Shown one piece after another: positions 15,655 through 23,844 of a DNA stretch of 64,000 nucleotides. The DNA is taken from assembly GCF_000379825.1 (NCBI RefSeq), contig NZ_KB903815.1, forward strand, positions 90,810 through 154,809. Reading direction: 5' to 3'. The notes beneath the pieces were generated by a model. That model saw only the letters and a program-made list of their open reading frames with translations, was not told where the DNA came from and searched no databases. This DNA is from Longispora albida DSM 44784. GTDB taxonomy: Bacteria > Actinomycetota > Actinomycetes > Mycobacteriales > Micromonosporaceae. Numbering within the stretch: position 1 is the stretch's first letter; every line of letters begins with the position of its first letter. Position numbers and translations under genes: made by a program.

Positions 15655-16644
15655 ATGTTCAAGCGGATCTTCGGCCGTGGCACCCCCGTGCCGCCTCTCG
15701 ACACCGACATGGCTCAGGACGACCTGGACGTACGGGCAGCACGGCAGAAGGCGCTCGCCGGCGACTGGACGGCAGCCAGGGACGTGGTGCACGCGGCCCG
15801 GGGCGACTGGGAACTGTGGGGACGCCGCATCTCCGTCCTCAGCACGGTGGCCAGCCAGGGTTCGTGGCTGGCCGACTGGACGGCAGCCGCACCGGACGAC
15901 CAGGTGGCCGCCGTCATCACCGCCAACCTGCTGCTCGACCAGGCTGGAGAGGTGCGAGGAGCCGCCTCGGCCAAGCACACGTCACGCGAGCAGTTCGCCG
16001 GCTTCGACTACTTCTCTGAGCGGGCGGCGGAGGCTGCGAGGCGCGCCGTCGAACTCGGGCCGGACGATCCGTCCCCGTGGGCCGCTGCTGCCAACGCCTG
16101 CTTCGCGCGTGGCCGTGGCCTGCGCGACGAGTTCCAGCACGCCTGCGACGAGGGGCTCGAACGCGACCCGGCCAACTTCGACCTGTGGCTGACGGCGCTG
16201 AGCTTCTACTGCGAGAAATGGTACGGATCGCATCACGAGATGTTCGCGATCGCGCGGGCGGCCGGCAGCGAGGCCCCGGCCGGCTCGACGGTGCCGATGC
16301 TCGTTCACCTGGCTCATTTCGAGTACGCGATGCGGGAGTTCGGCTGGGACAAGCGCTCCGACGCCTCCCGTGAGGCCTGTGGCGCGTACTTCCGGCAGCC
16401 CGAGGTCCAGCGGGAACTCGACGCCGCCGTCGCCAAGTGGCGTTCGGGTGGCCCGCGCCCGCTGGGCCGCTCGATGACCTGCCGCCACTGGGAGACTCTC
16501 GGCTACGTCCTCGGCGGGCGGAAGGCCGACGCCCGCCGGGTGCTCGACGAGATCGGCCCGTACCTCGGATCGGTGCCGGCCTGGGGCTACTTCTGGCTCC
16601 GTCAGGCCGAGGGCTACGAGGCCGCGTGGAAGTGGGCCGGCTGA
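15655..16644 (+). CDS. TPR-like hypothetical protein
   Basis: 329 residues from ATG 15655 (MFKRIFGRGTPVPPLDTD). No catalytic motif is recognised. The body is Ala/Trp-rich and helical with TPR-like spacing (AAEAARRAVELGPDDPSPWA at about 124-143, LERDPANFDLWLTAL at about 170). It has no signal peptide, so it is probably cytosolic. Similar Trp-rich proteins are scattered in actinobacteria. Divergent from the rhomboid gene and convergent with the cyclophilin gene across a hairpin. Confidence 0.8.
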   Translation: MFKRIFGRGTPVPPLDTDMAQDDLDVRAARQKALAGDWTAARDVVHAARGDWELWGRRISVLSTVASQGSWLADWTAAAPDDQVAAVITANLLLDQAGEVRGAASAKHTSREQFAGFDYFSERAAEAARRAVELGPDDPSPWAAAANACFARGRGLRDEFQHACDEGLERDPANFDLWLTALSFYCEKWYGSHHEMFAIARAAGSEAPAGSTVPMLVHLAHFEYAMREFGWDKRSDASREACGAYFRQPEVQRELDAAVAKWRSGGPRPLGRSMTCRHWETLGYVLGGRKADARRVLDEIGPYLGSVPAWGYFWLRQAEGYEAAWKWAG

Positions 16645-16657
16645 GCTGGCGAACGCG

Positions 16658-16689
16658 AGGGCCCGGGAACCAGCTGGTCCCCGGGCCCT
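16658..16689. terminator. bidirectional terminator hairpin
   Basis: AGGGCCCGGG (16658-16667) and CCCGGGCCCT (16680-16689) pair, and ACCAG/CTGGT pair inside, giving an almost continuous hairpin between the convergent TPR-like and cyclophilin genes. There is no U-tract, as is common in high-GC actinobacteria. Confidence 0.75.
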
Positions 16690-16702
16690 GAAAGCGGTGT
16701 GA

Positions 16703-17227
16703 CTAGCGCTCGATCGTGACCGACTCGATCCGGATCTCGCTGACCGGCCGGTCGCCCGGCAGGGTCTGGGTGGTGGCGATCGCGTCGACGACCTTCTTCG
16801 AGTCGTCGTCGGCGACCTTGCCGAAGATGGTGTGCTTGCCGTTCAGCCAGTCCGGCGTGGTGACCGTGATGAAGAACTGCGAGCCGTTGGTGCCCTGGTT
16901 CTGGTAGCCCGGCCCGGCGTTGGCCATCGCCAGCAGGTACTTCTCGCTGAACTGGAGGTCCGGGTGGATCTCGTCCTTGAAGGTGAAGCCCGGGCCGCCG
17001 CGGCCGGTACCGGTCGGGTCGCCGCCCTGGATCATGAAGCCGTCGATCACCCGGTGGAAGATCGTGCCGTCGTAGTACGGGCCACTGCCCGGCTGGCCGG
17101 TCCGCGGGTCGGTGTACTCGCGCGTGCCCTCGGCGAGCTCGACGAAGTTGGCGACCGTCTTCGGCGCGTGGTTCGGGAACAGCTCGACGCGGATCGAGCC
17201 GACATTCGTGTGCAGCGTGGCGAACAC
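16703..17227 (-). CDS. peptidyl-prolyl cis-trans isomerase, cyclophilin type
   Basis: 174 residues from GTG 17227, chosen over upstream in-frame starts because AAGGAG lies five bases before it and family members begin (M)FATLHTN. Cyclophilin motifs: VANFVELAEG, FHRVIDGFMIQGGDPTGTGR (active-site Arg, Phe, Gln), NGSQFFITV, and HTIFGKV. It has no signal peptide, so it is cytosolic, catalysing proline isomerisation during folding. M. tuberculosis PpiA (Rv0009) lies in the same neighbourhood. The N-terminus before the GTG carries a 10-bp direct repeat (GTTGCAYTGC) in its upstream DNA. Confidence 0.93.
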   Translation of the reverse strand: MFATLHTNVGSIRVELFPNHAPKTVANFVELAEGTREYTDPRTGQPGSGPYYDGTIFHRVIDGFMIQGGDPTGTGRGGPGFTFKDEIHPDLQFSEKYLLAMANAGPGYQNQGTNGSQFFITVTTPDWLNGKHTIFGKVADDDSKKVVDAIATTQTLPGDRPVSEIRIESVTIER

Positions 17228-17387
17228 GGTAACTCCTTGGGTTGCATTGCGTTGCACTGCCAAATCTCGGGTTCATCCTGTCATGGCCGGTGTGACGCGC
17301 CCGGCGGATGGGTAACTCCGTTTCGGTGGCAGTGGCCACCCTGAGCGTGCAGGATGAGACCTAATCGACGTGAGGAGGCGGGGCACA

Positions 17388-17924
17388 GTGCTGGGATTAG
17401 GACGGAAAACCCCGACCCGGGCGGAGCAGATCTCCAGTGAGCTCGGCGAGGCGGGTAGCCACCTCAAGGAGGTCGCGGCCCTGATCGCCGGCGGCGCGGC
17501 CGAGCGGCTGAATCCGCGGGTTGAGCAGGCACGGGAGATGGTGAGTCCCCGGATGGACAAAGCACGGGGCGCGGCCCTCCACGGGCTGGAGAACGTGACG
17601 GTGGCCCTCGGCGGGCGCAAGCGCCGCCCGGCGTGGCCGATGCTGGCGGGAGCCCTTGGGATTGGAGTGCTGGCCGGGCTGGCCGTCGCGCTCGTGATGC
17701 AGCGGCGTAACGCCCGCTGGGACGAGTACGAGCCGGTGCACGTGCTCGACTTCGAGGAGCCGCCGTCGGAGCGGTTCCGGGAGAAGGCCCGTGAGGTCAA
17801 GGACCAGGCTCGTGAGGTCGCCGACCAGGTGAAGGAGACGGCTGGCGAGGTCAAGGACACCGTGCGTGGCGCGGCTTCCGACGTCGCCGACTCGGTCGCC
17901 ACCGGGGTGAAGAAACTGAAGTAA
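17388..17924 (+). CDS. membrane-associated coiled-coil protein (apolipoprotein/YtxH-like)
   Basis: 178 residues from GTG 17388, preferred to GTG 17370 because GAGGAGGCGGGG ends eight bases upstream. Residues 1-80 are amphipathic helix, a single span lies at about 84-104 (WPMLAGALGIGVLAGLAVAL), then a charged helical tail with heptad-like KAREVKDQAREVADQVKETA repeats. This is typical of YtxH or apolipoprotein-like actinobacterial stress/envelope proteins; the exact role is unknown. It is convergent with corA across a strong hairpin. Confidence 0.8.
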   Translation: MLGLGRKTPTRAEQISSELGEAGSHLKEVAALIAGGAAERLNPRVEQAREMVSPRMDKARGAALHGLENVTVALGGRKRRPAWPMLAGALGIGVLAGLAVALVMQRRNARWDEYEPVHVLDFEEPPSERFREKAREVKDQAREVADQVKETAGEVKDTVRGAASDVADSVATGVKKLK

Positions 17925-17939
17925 GCAGGCAGGCACTGT

Positions 17940-17970
17940 CCACAGGGGACCCCGCCGGGGTCCCCTGTGG
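17940..17970. terminator. bidirectional terminator hairpin
   Basis: A 14-bp perfect stem, CCACAGGGGACCCC with its complement, around a GCC loop, between the convergent coiled-coil gene and corA. Confidence 0.8.
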
Positions 17971-17975
17971 CGTGC

Positions 17976-19088
17976 TCAGAGCCAGCCGGAGCGGCGGAGG
18001 AAGCGGTAGAGGCTGCCGCAGATCACGATGATCAGGGTCAGCACCATCGGGTAGCCGTAGCGCCATTCCAGCTCCGGCATGAACTTGAAGTTCATCCCGT
18101 AGATGCCGGCCAGCGCGGTCGGTACCGCGGCGATGGCCGCCCAGGACGCGATCTTGCGCATGTCGTTGTTCTGGTCGACGGTCACCTGGGCCAGCCGGGC
18201 CTGGAGCACCGAGTTCAGCAGGTCGTCGTAGGACAGCAGCTGCTCGATCACCCGCTGGAGGTGGTCGTTGACGTCGCGGATGTAGCGCCGCGGCTCCTTC
18301 GGTACCCCGCCGATCTGGCCGCTGACCAGCAGCTGCAACGGGCGCTGCAGCGGCATCACCGCGCGCTTGAACTCGACCAGTTCCCGCTTGAGCTGGTAGA
18401 TCTCCTGGATGTTCGAGCGGCGTTCCCGGCTGAAGACGCTGGCCTCCAGCATCTCCAGGTCGTCCTCGACCGCGGCCGCCACGTCGAGGTAGATGTCGAC
18501 GATCCGGTCGACGACCCCGTGGAACACCGCCCACGGGCCCTGTGCGAGCAGCTCGTGACGGCGCTCCAGCTCCTCGCGGACCGGGCGGAGCCGACAGGCG
18601 GCACCGTGCCGGACGGTGATCACGTAGTGCTCGCCGATGAAGAGCATCACCGAACCGGTCTCGATGACCTCACTGGTCTCGGTGAGCTGCGCGTGCGGCA
18701 TGTACCTGGCGGTGCGGACGACGGCGAACGTCATGTCCTCGTACTGCTCCAGCTTCGGCCGCTGGAACGCCTTGACGGCATCCTCCACGGCCAGCTCGTG
18801 CAGGTTGAACGCCTCGGCGATGCCGGAGAACTCCTCCGGGGTCGGCTCGTGCAGTCCGATCCAGACGAAGGCGTGCTTGGTGGAGCGGGCGGAGGCGTAC
18901 GCGCTCTGGTACGTCCACTCGCCGTCCTGGCGTACGCCGTCGACGTACAGGGCGAAGTCGACGAGGCCGGTGCCGTGTTCCGGCAGGGCCGGTCTGGCGG
19001 TGACGGCGGGAGCTGGTGCGAGGATGCGGCTGACCGCCCGCGCCGGGGCGGACAGTGCGCGGCTGAGGCCGCGTTCCTGTTCTGCCAT
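17976..19088 (-). CDS. corA: magnesium/cobalt transporter CorA
   Basis: 370 residues from ATG 19088 (MAEQERGLSRALSAPA). A large cytosolic alpha/beta and long-helix domain (about 45-300) is followed by two C-terminal spans; the first ends with the signature YGMNF, and the loop after it has the acidic MPELEW. CorA pentamers import Mg2+ (and Co2+/Ni2+), gated by cytosolic Mg. The C-terminus is basic (RRSGWL). The 5' region holds a perfect 21-bp hairpin (19141-19193) that could be a regulatory leader or the terminator of the upstream aminotransferase gene. Confidence 0.94.
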   Translation of the reverse strand: MAEQERGLSRALSAPARAVSRILAPAPAVTARPALPEHGTGLVDFALYVDGVRQDGEWTYQSAYASARSTKHAFVWIGLHEPTPEEFSGIAEAFNLHELAVEDAVKAFQRPKLEQYEDMTFAVVRTARYMPHAQLTETSEVIETGSVMLFIGEHYVITVRHGAACRLRPVREELERRHELLAQGPWAVFHGVVDRIVDIYLDVAAAVEDDLEMLEASVFSRERRSNIQEIYQLKRELVEFKRAVMPLQRPLQLLVSGQIGGVPKEPRRYIRDVNDHLQRVIEQLLSYDDLLNSVLQARLAQVTVDQNNDMRKIASWAAIAAVPTALAGIYGMNFKFMPELEWRYGYPMVLTLIIVICGSLYRFLRRSGWL

Positions 19089-19140
19089 ACCTGAAAGCCT
19101 CCCACGTCCCGCACGGCACATCGAAAACCCCCGGCAAACA

Positions 19141-19193
19141 GCACCGGGCAGTTTCGGTCGCTACGGGGGGATGCGACCGAAACTGCCCGGTGC
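19141..19193. terminator. perfect 21-bp stem hairpin between aminotransferase and corA
   Basis: Arms 19141-19161 (GCACCGGGCAGTTTCGGTCG...) and 19173-19193 are exact complements with loop TACGGGGGGAT. Both flanking genes read leftward: the hairpin is 165 bp after the aminotransferase stop and 53 bp before the corA start. A second inverted repeat, GCACCGCA/TGCGGTGC, lies near 19218-19256. It may be a terminator or part of a corA leader. Confidence 0.6.
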
Positions 19194-19357
19194 CCTTGGG
19201 GGCATGGTGCCCTTGCGCACCGCACTGTCCTGGGGAGGGCTTTTTTGCGGTGCTGGCACGCATTGTTAGTCACCGCGATGCGGAAAAGAAACACATTCGC
19301 GATGGCGACATTGCGCCAAGGGCTGCTGACGCTTTTACGACAGGGGTTACCGGAAGG

Positions 19358-20449
19358 TCAGGAGATCTCGCGAACCGCTGCCGCGATCCGCCGGACACCC
19401 TCGTCGACCTCGCCGGCGGTGACGGCGGAGAACGCCAGGCGCAGCGAACTCTTACCGCCCTCCAGCAGGAAGTCGCTGCCCTTGACCACGGCCACGTTGT
19501 GCTTGGCCGTCGCGGGGAGCAGCTTGTCCACGTCGACGCCCTCGCCGAGGTCGACCCAGAGGAAGTACCCGCCGTCGGGCTCGGTGAAGCTTGCCTCGGG
19601 CAGGTGTCGCCTAATTGACTCAGCGAGCAGCCGGGCCCGCTCGCCCAGCGCGGCGCACACGGTCTTGATCGAGTTCTCCAGGGCGCCGGAGAGGCAGAAC
19701 TGGTACACGGTCGCCTGGGCCAGCATGTTCGGCGAGATGTACAGGTTCGTCGCGTTGGCCGCGATGTCGCCGATCAGCTCGGGCTTGCCGACCAGGTAGC
19801 CGACCCGGACGCCAGGGCACACCGTCTTGGTGAACGAGGACGCGTGTACGACCACGCCCTGGGTGTCCAGGGAGAGCATGCTCGGCAGGGCCTCGCCCCG
19901 GAACCGGATGTCGGCGTACGGGTCGTCCTCGAAGATCGTGAAGCCGTACTCGGCCGCCAGGGCCAGCAGCGCGTGCCGCCGTTCGAGGGACAGCGTGACG
20001 CCGGCCGGGTTCTGGAAGTTCGGGATGATGTGCGCGAGGACCGGCCGGACGCCGGACTCCAGCAGCGCCCGCAGCTCGTCGGTGTCGATGCCGTCGGCGT
20101 CCACAGTGACCTGCCGGACGTCGGCGCCCCGGTTACGCAGGTTGAGCAGGGTGCGGTCGTAGGTCGGCCGCTCGACGATCACCACGTCGCCCTCGGACAC
20201 CAGGTGCTCGAAAAGGAACGCGTCCGCCTGGAGCGATCCGTTGGTGACCAGGACGCTCGGCGGCTCCACGCCGTGCTTGTCGGCGATCCACTTCCGGAGG
20301 GGAAGGTAGCCGACCGACGTGCCGTAGGCCGTGACCCCTGCCGGGTCGGCGTCGAAGGCGCGGACGGCCGCCGCCTTCAGACCCTCGATGTCGACGATGT
20401 CCAGGGACGGCGCGCCCCTGGCGAAGGAAATGAGCTGCTCGGCGGTCAT
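19358..20449 (-). CDS. PLP-dependent aminotransferase, class I/II (LysN/2-aminoadipate type)
   Basis: 363 residues from ATG 20449. Fold-type I marks: ISFARGAPSLDIVDI at the N-terminus, VTNGSLQADAF, PNFQNPAGVTLSLERR, EDDPYADIRF (PLP-contacting Asp/Tyr), SSFTKTVCPGVRVGY (Schiff-base Lys) and DGGYFLWVDL. This set matches the MocR/AAT-I subgroup that includes 2-aminoadipate and aromatic aminotransferases. There is no N-terminal winged helix, so it is an enzyme and not a MocR regulator. Substrate is unknown. Its start lies 238 bp from the CBS gene stop, with a terminator-like hairpin between. Confidence 0.9.
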   Translation of the reverse strand: MTAEQLISFARGAPSLDIVDIEGLKAAAVRAFDADPAGVTAYGTSVGYLPLRKWIADKHGVEPPSVLVTNGSLQADAFLFEHLVSEGDVVIVERPTYDRTLLNLRNRGADVRQVTVDADGIDTDELRALLESGVRPVLAHIIPNFQNPAGVTLSLERRHALLALAAEYGFTIFEDDPYADIRFRGEALPSMLSLDTQGVVVHASSFTKTVCPGVRVGYLVGKPELIGDIAANATNLYISPNMLAQATVYQFCLSGALENSIKTVCAALGERARLLAESIRRHLPEASFTEPDGGYFLWVDLGEGVDVDKLLPATAKHNVAVVKGSDFLLEGGKSSLRLAFSAVTAGEVDEGVRRIAAAVREIS

Positions 20450-20619
20450 GTGACCGAGTCTAGGCCGGGCCGGAGACGATCTTCACGCGCGTGTAGCGCC
20501 TCCCACAGGCTGGTGGAAACCTTCCGCCGCTGGTCGCGGTGGCCGCCGAAGTTGCCGCGCCCGGCCGCGCGGAACGTGGATCATGCGGACGGCACCCGCG
20601 CGGGAACGCGCAGGCGAGC

Positions 20620-20645
20620 CGGCCGGGGCACCACGTCCCCGGCCG
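20620..20645 (-). terminator. terminator hairpin after the CBS-domain gene
   Basis: CGGCCGGGG (20620-20628) pairs perfectly with CCCCGGCCG (20637-20645) around an 8-nt loop, about 40 bp beyond the CBS gene stop in its reading direction. The rest of 20450-20686 shows no gene. Confidence 0.6.
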
Positions 20646-20686
20646 CGCGGCGGGCGCCGGGCCCGTGTGGCCCCGGACCCGGACGC

Positions 20687-21073
20687 TCAGACCTTGGCGG
20701 TGGCCTGTACCCGGGCGCGGACGATGTCCCGCACCGAGATCATGCCGATCACCTCGTCGCCCTCGATGACGATCAGGTGCCGGAAGCCGCCCCGGATCAT
20801 CGTCGCGGCCGCCTGGTCGAGATCCCAGTCGGGCCCGGCCGTGACCGCGTCTGGGGTGCGGTGGTCGGATGCTTCCTCGATGTCCGGATCGAGCCCGGAG
20901 CTGATCGCGTTGAGGACGTCCCGCTCGGTGAGGATGCCGATGCCGGGGGAGTCGGGGTCGATGACGACGGCGGCACCGAACCGCCGGGCGGACATCAGCC
21001 GGGCCACCTGACGCAGCTTGTGCTGTGGTCCGACTGTGAGAATCTCGGTACTCATCGCATCACGTACACGCAT
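20687..21073 (-). CDS. CBS domain pair protein
   Basis: 128 residues from ATG 21073, with GGGAGGTAGTC just upstream. Two CBS motifs: residues 1-58 (MRVRDAMSTEILTVGPQHKL ... GILTERDVL) and 70-122 (DQAAATMIRGGFRHLIVIEG ... GMISVRDIV). CBS pairs bind adenine nucleotides and act as energy or redox sensors; no catalytic domain is attached, so it probably regulates another protein or acts as a stress protein. Divergent from the nucleotidyltransferase gene with an 80-bp interval. Confidence 0.92.
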   Translation of the reverse strand: MRVRDAMSTEILTVGPQHKLRQVARLMSARRFGAAVVIDPDSPGIGILTERDVLNAISSGLDPDIEEASDHRTPDAVTAGPDWDLDQAAATMIRGGFRHLIVIEGDEVIGMISVRDIVRARVQATAKV

Positions 21074-21153
21074 GACTACCTCCCGTGTAACCGTACGGCT
21101 ATCTTCGCGCACCGTACGGCGGGTGGCCAGGAAATTGGCGCTATCCTTCGGCA

Positions 21154-21843
21154 GTGCGCAATGTCGTGATCCTGGCCGCAGGGATGGGTACCCGCCTCGG
21201 CCGACCGCATCCGAAGCCACTGACCCCGCTCCGCGACGGCCGGAGCATCCTCCGCCAGCAGCTCGAGAACCTGCGGGGGGCGTACGGGGCGAGCGCGTAC
21301 ATCTCCATCGTCGTCGGGTTCAAGAAGGACCTGGTCATGGAGGCGGCCGCCGGGGACGCGAGCTTCGTCTACAACGAGTTCTACGACCAGACCAACACCT
21401 CCAAGAGCCTGCTCAAGGCGCTGCGGCTGGCCCCGCCCGGCGGGGTGCTGTGGATGAACGGCGACGTGGTCTTCGACCCGGCGCTGCTCGGCACGTTCGC
21501 CGAGGCGCTGAGCGCCGAGCAGAGCTTCGTCGCCGTCAACACCGCCAGCGTGTCCGACGAGGAAGTGAAGTACACGCTGGACGGCGCCGGCTACATCAAG
21601 GAGCTGTCCAAGCAGGTGACCGGCGGGCTCGGCGAGGCCGTCGGGATCAACTACGTGTCGGCAGCCGACCGCCCGGCCCTGGTCGAGCACCTGGCACTGG
21701 TCGACGAGCAGGACTACTTCGAGCGCGGCATCGAGAACGCGATCGGCGCCGAGGGCCTGCGCTTCCGCGCGATCGACATCTCGCGGTTCGGCTGTGTCGA
21801 AGTGGACTTCGACGAGGACCTGGAACGGGCCAACACCCTGTGA
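21154..21843 (+). CDS. nucleotidyltransferase of the LicC / inositol-1-phosphate cytidylyltransferase type
   Basis: 229 residues from GTG 21154 (MRNVVILAAGMGTRLG). The GxGxRL...KP loop binds the NTP; WMNGDVVFD carries the metal-binding Asp, FVYNEFYDQTNTSKSLLKAL matches the N-x-Y...N-x-x-S-L segment of choline- and inositol-phosphate cytidylyltransferases, and CVEVDFDEDLERA is the typical C-terminal metal/sugar contact. It likely makes CDP-polyol or CDP-choline-like donors. The stop overlaps the start of the CDP-alcohol phosphotransferase gene (GTGA), which would use such a donor. The exact alcohol is not readable from sequence. Confidence 0.85.
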   Translation: MRNVVILAAGMGTRLGRPHPKPLTPLRDGRSILRQQLENLRGAYGASAYISIVVGFKKDLVMEAAAGDASFVYNEFYDQTNTSKSLLKALRLAPPGGVLWMNGDVVFDPALLGTFAEALSAEQSFVAVNTASVSDEEVKYTLDGAGYIKELSKQVTGGLGEAVGINYVSAADRPALVEHLALVDEQDYFERGIENAIGAEGLRFRAIDISRFGCVEVDFDEDLERANTL

Positions 21844-22538
21844 ACCTCTCCACCTTCTACGCCGCCAACCGTGGCGGCGGGCTCGGCACCGTGCTGGTCA
21901 GCCAGCGGATCGGCGCCGTGACGGCGCTCGCGGCGTACAGGGCGCGGCTGTCGCCGACGATGATGAGCATGGCCAACCTGGTCCTCGGGCTCGGCGCGAG
22001 CGCGATGGTCCTGCTGGCCGCGCCGTCGCGTACGGCGCCGATGGCTGTCGGGCTCGGCGCGCTGCTGCTGTGGCACGTCGCGTACGGCATCGACTGCGGG
22101 GACGGCCAGCTCGCCCGGGTCACGAAGACCGGCAGCGCGGCCGGGGCGCGGATCGACGTGCTGTGTGACGTGGCGTTGCAGATCGCGCTGTGCGCGGCGA
22201 CGAGCGCGGTGGCCGCCGAGTACTCGCCGGACGCCCCGGCCTGGATCTACGCGCTGTTCGCCGGCACGTGGATGGTCAACCTGGTCACCTCCGTGATGGC
22301 GCAGGACGACGCCGGGGTGAGCATGGTGACCTCCCAGTCGCTCCCGGTACGCCTGGTGAAGCTGATCCGGGACTACGCCTTCGTCGTCACGGTGATCGGC
22401 CTCGTGCTCGCCTTCGCGCCTCAGTGGACGATCTGGGTGGTCGTGGCCTTCACCGCGGTCAACGGGCTGTTCCTGCTGGCCAGCATCGCGTTCACCGCAC
22501 GGGCCGCCCAGCGTGCCTGGCGGGAGAAGATCGGCTGA
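21840..22538 (+). CDS. CDP-alcohol phosphatidyltransferase family membrane enzyme
   Basis: 232 residues from GTG 21840, overlapping the nucleotidyltransferase stop. Several membrane spans flank the complete family signature DG-x2-AR-x8-G-x3-D-x3-D, seen as DGQLARVTKTGSAAGARIDV followed by LCD at about residues 84-107. The aspartates bind Mg2+ and transfer the phospho-alcohol from a CDP-linked donor to a hydroxyl. With the upstream cytidylyltransferase it resembles the IPCT/DIPPS pair of inositol phosphodiester synthesis, but the acceptor could be a lipid or a glycan. The stop overlaps the flippase start (TGATG). Confidence 0.88.
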   Translation: MNLSTFYAANRGGGLGTVLVSQRIGAVTALAAYRARLSPTMMSMANLVLGLGASAMVLLAAPSRTAPMAVGLGALLLWHVAYGIDCGDGQLARVTKTGSAAGARIDVLCDVALQIALCAATSAVAAEYSPDAPAWIYALFAGTWMVNLVTSVMAQDDAGVSMVTSQSLPVRLVKLIRDYAFVVTVIGLVLAFAPQWTIWVVVAFTAVNGLFLLASIAFTARAAQRAWREKIG

Positions 22539-23797
22539 TGACCGTGGCGGCACCGGCGACCGGCCGCAGGCGCATCCTGCTCGGGTTCACCGACCAGGCG
22601 GTGTTCGGGCTGGCCAGCGCGGGCAACGCGCTGCTGGCGACCGCCGTGCTCGACCCGGACCGCGCTGGTGCCGTGCTCATCTCGATCACCACGGTCTACT
22701 TCGTGATGGGGATCAGCCGGGCCTTCGTCGGTGAGGTGGTGCTGGCGCACGTGTCCCGGTACGACGGGGCGGAGCGGCGGCAGCGCGAGGAGGACGCCCT
22801 CGCGAGCACGCTCACGCTCTCGGTCGCGGGTGCTGTCATCTGCCTGGGGCTGTGGTTGTTTGGCCCTTCGGAGTGGTTCGGTGACCTGATCTGGGCGATC
22901 CCGTTCCTGCCGGCCCTGATGACGCACGACACCGGCCGGCACACGTACCTGGCGGCCCGCGAGCAGGCGGGGGCGCTCACCGTCGACCTGACCTGGGTGC
23001 TCACCCAGGCCGCTGCGGTGACGGCGTTCCTGCTGGCCGGCTGGCGGGAGGGCGGGACGCTGCTCGTCGCCTGGGGGCTGGGCGCGACCGCTGGCAGCCT
23101 CCTCTTCCTGTTCCGCAGCCGCCTCAACCCGCTCCGTGGCCACATCCGGAACTGGTTCGCCGAGACCAGGCACCTGTCCGGCTGGTTCACCGGCAGCGCC
23201 GTGATCGGGCAGAGCCAGACGATGCTGATCGCGGTGATCGTTGCCGAGTTCCTGACCGAGGCCGCGTACGCCGGTCTGCGGCTCGCCCAGCTCGTCGTGC
23301 TCCAGCCGCTCCAGAACTTCATCACGGCGATGAACGCGCTGATGGTCCCGCGTTTCTCCCGGTTCGCCAGCGCCGGTGACCTGCCGGCCCTGCGCCGGCT
23401 CACGTTCAGGGTCGCGGCCTTCGGTCTTGTCGTCGGGCTTGCCGCGATCGCCGTGGTGGTGGCTGTGACTGGGCCGGTGCTCGGCTGGTACAAAAATGGC
23501 GATTATGCTTTTGTCGAACCGATCGCCCTGCCAGTGGCCATCCAGGCGGCGATCTATCTGATGCAGATTCCTTTCACGGCGGCGCTGCGCGGCATGCAGC
23601 AGGGGAAGTTCCTCTTCATGCAGTACGCGGTCTTCACCGCGACCAGCCTCACCGGTGTCGTTCTTGGTGCGCGAGACGGCTCACTGACGGGTGCGGCCTG
23701 GGGCCTCACCACCGGCGCCGCCGTGGGTTTCATCGCCATGATCATTTTGTACTGGTTCGCAGCCCACGGGCCCCGGCGGCCGGAGCCTCAGCGCTGA
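22538..23797 (+). CDS. polysaccharide/lipid flippase-like membrane protein (MOP/Wzx type)
   Basis: 419 residues from ATG 22538. About 12 hydrophobic spans and short Arg-rich loops (SRYDGAERRQREED, RSRLNPLRGHIRNW), with repeated helix pairs like Wzx/MATE exporters. No catalytic motifs. Wzx proteins flip undecaprenyl-linked oligosaccharides. Tight coupling to the CDP-alcohol enzyme suggests it exports the product of that pair or a glycan decorated by it. The assignment to the MOP superfamily is from topology and context, not from a strict motif. Confidence 0.75.
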   Translation: MTVAAPATGRRRILLGFTDQAVFGLASAGNALLATAVLDPDRAGAVLISITTVYFVMGISRAFVGEVVLAHVSRYDGAERRQREEDALASTLTLSVAGAVICLGLWLFGPSEWFGDLIWAIPFLPALMTHDTGRHTYLAAREQAGALTVDLTWVLTQAAAVTAFLLAGWREGGTLLVAWGLGATAGSLLFLFRSRLNPLRGHIRNWFAETRHLSGWFTGSAVIGQSQTMLIAVIVAEFLTEAAYAGLRLAQLVVLQPLQNFITAMNALMVPRFSRFASAGDLPALRRLTFRVAAFGLVVGLAAIAVVVAVTGPVLGWYKNGDYAFVEPIALPVAIQAAIYLMQIPFTAALRGMQQGKFLFMQYAVFTATSLTGVVLGARDGSLTGAAWGLTTGAAVGFIAMIILYWFAAHGPRRPEPQR

Positions 23798-23844
23798 CCA
23801 CTGTGTAGCCTCCCCAAGAAGTTGATCATGGGGAGGGTGAAACC

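Noticed and set aside
19245-19357. Possible small plus-strand gene (MRKRNTFAMATLRQGLL...) between corA and the aminotransferase gene
   Set aside because: No ribosome site, and the frame runs on into the antisense of the aminotransferase gene without a nearby stop.
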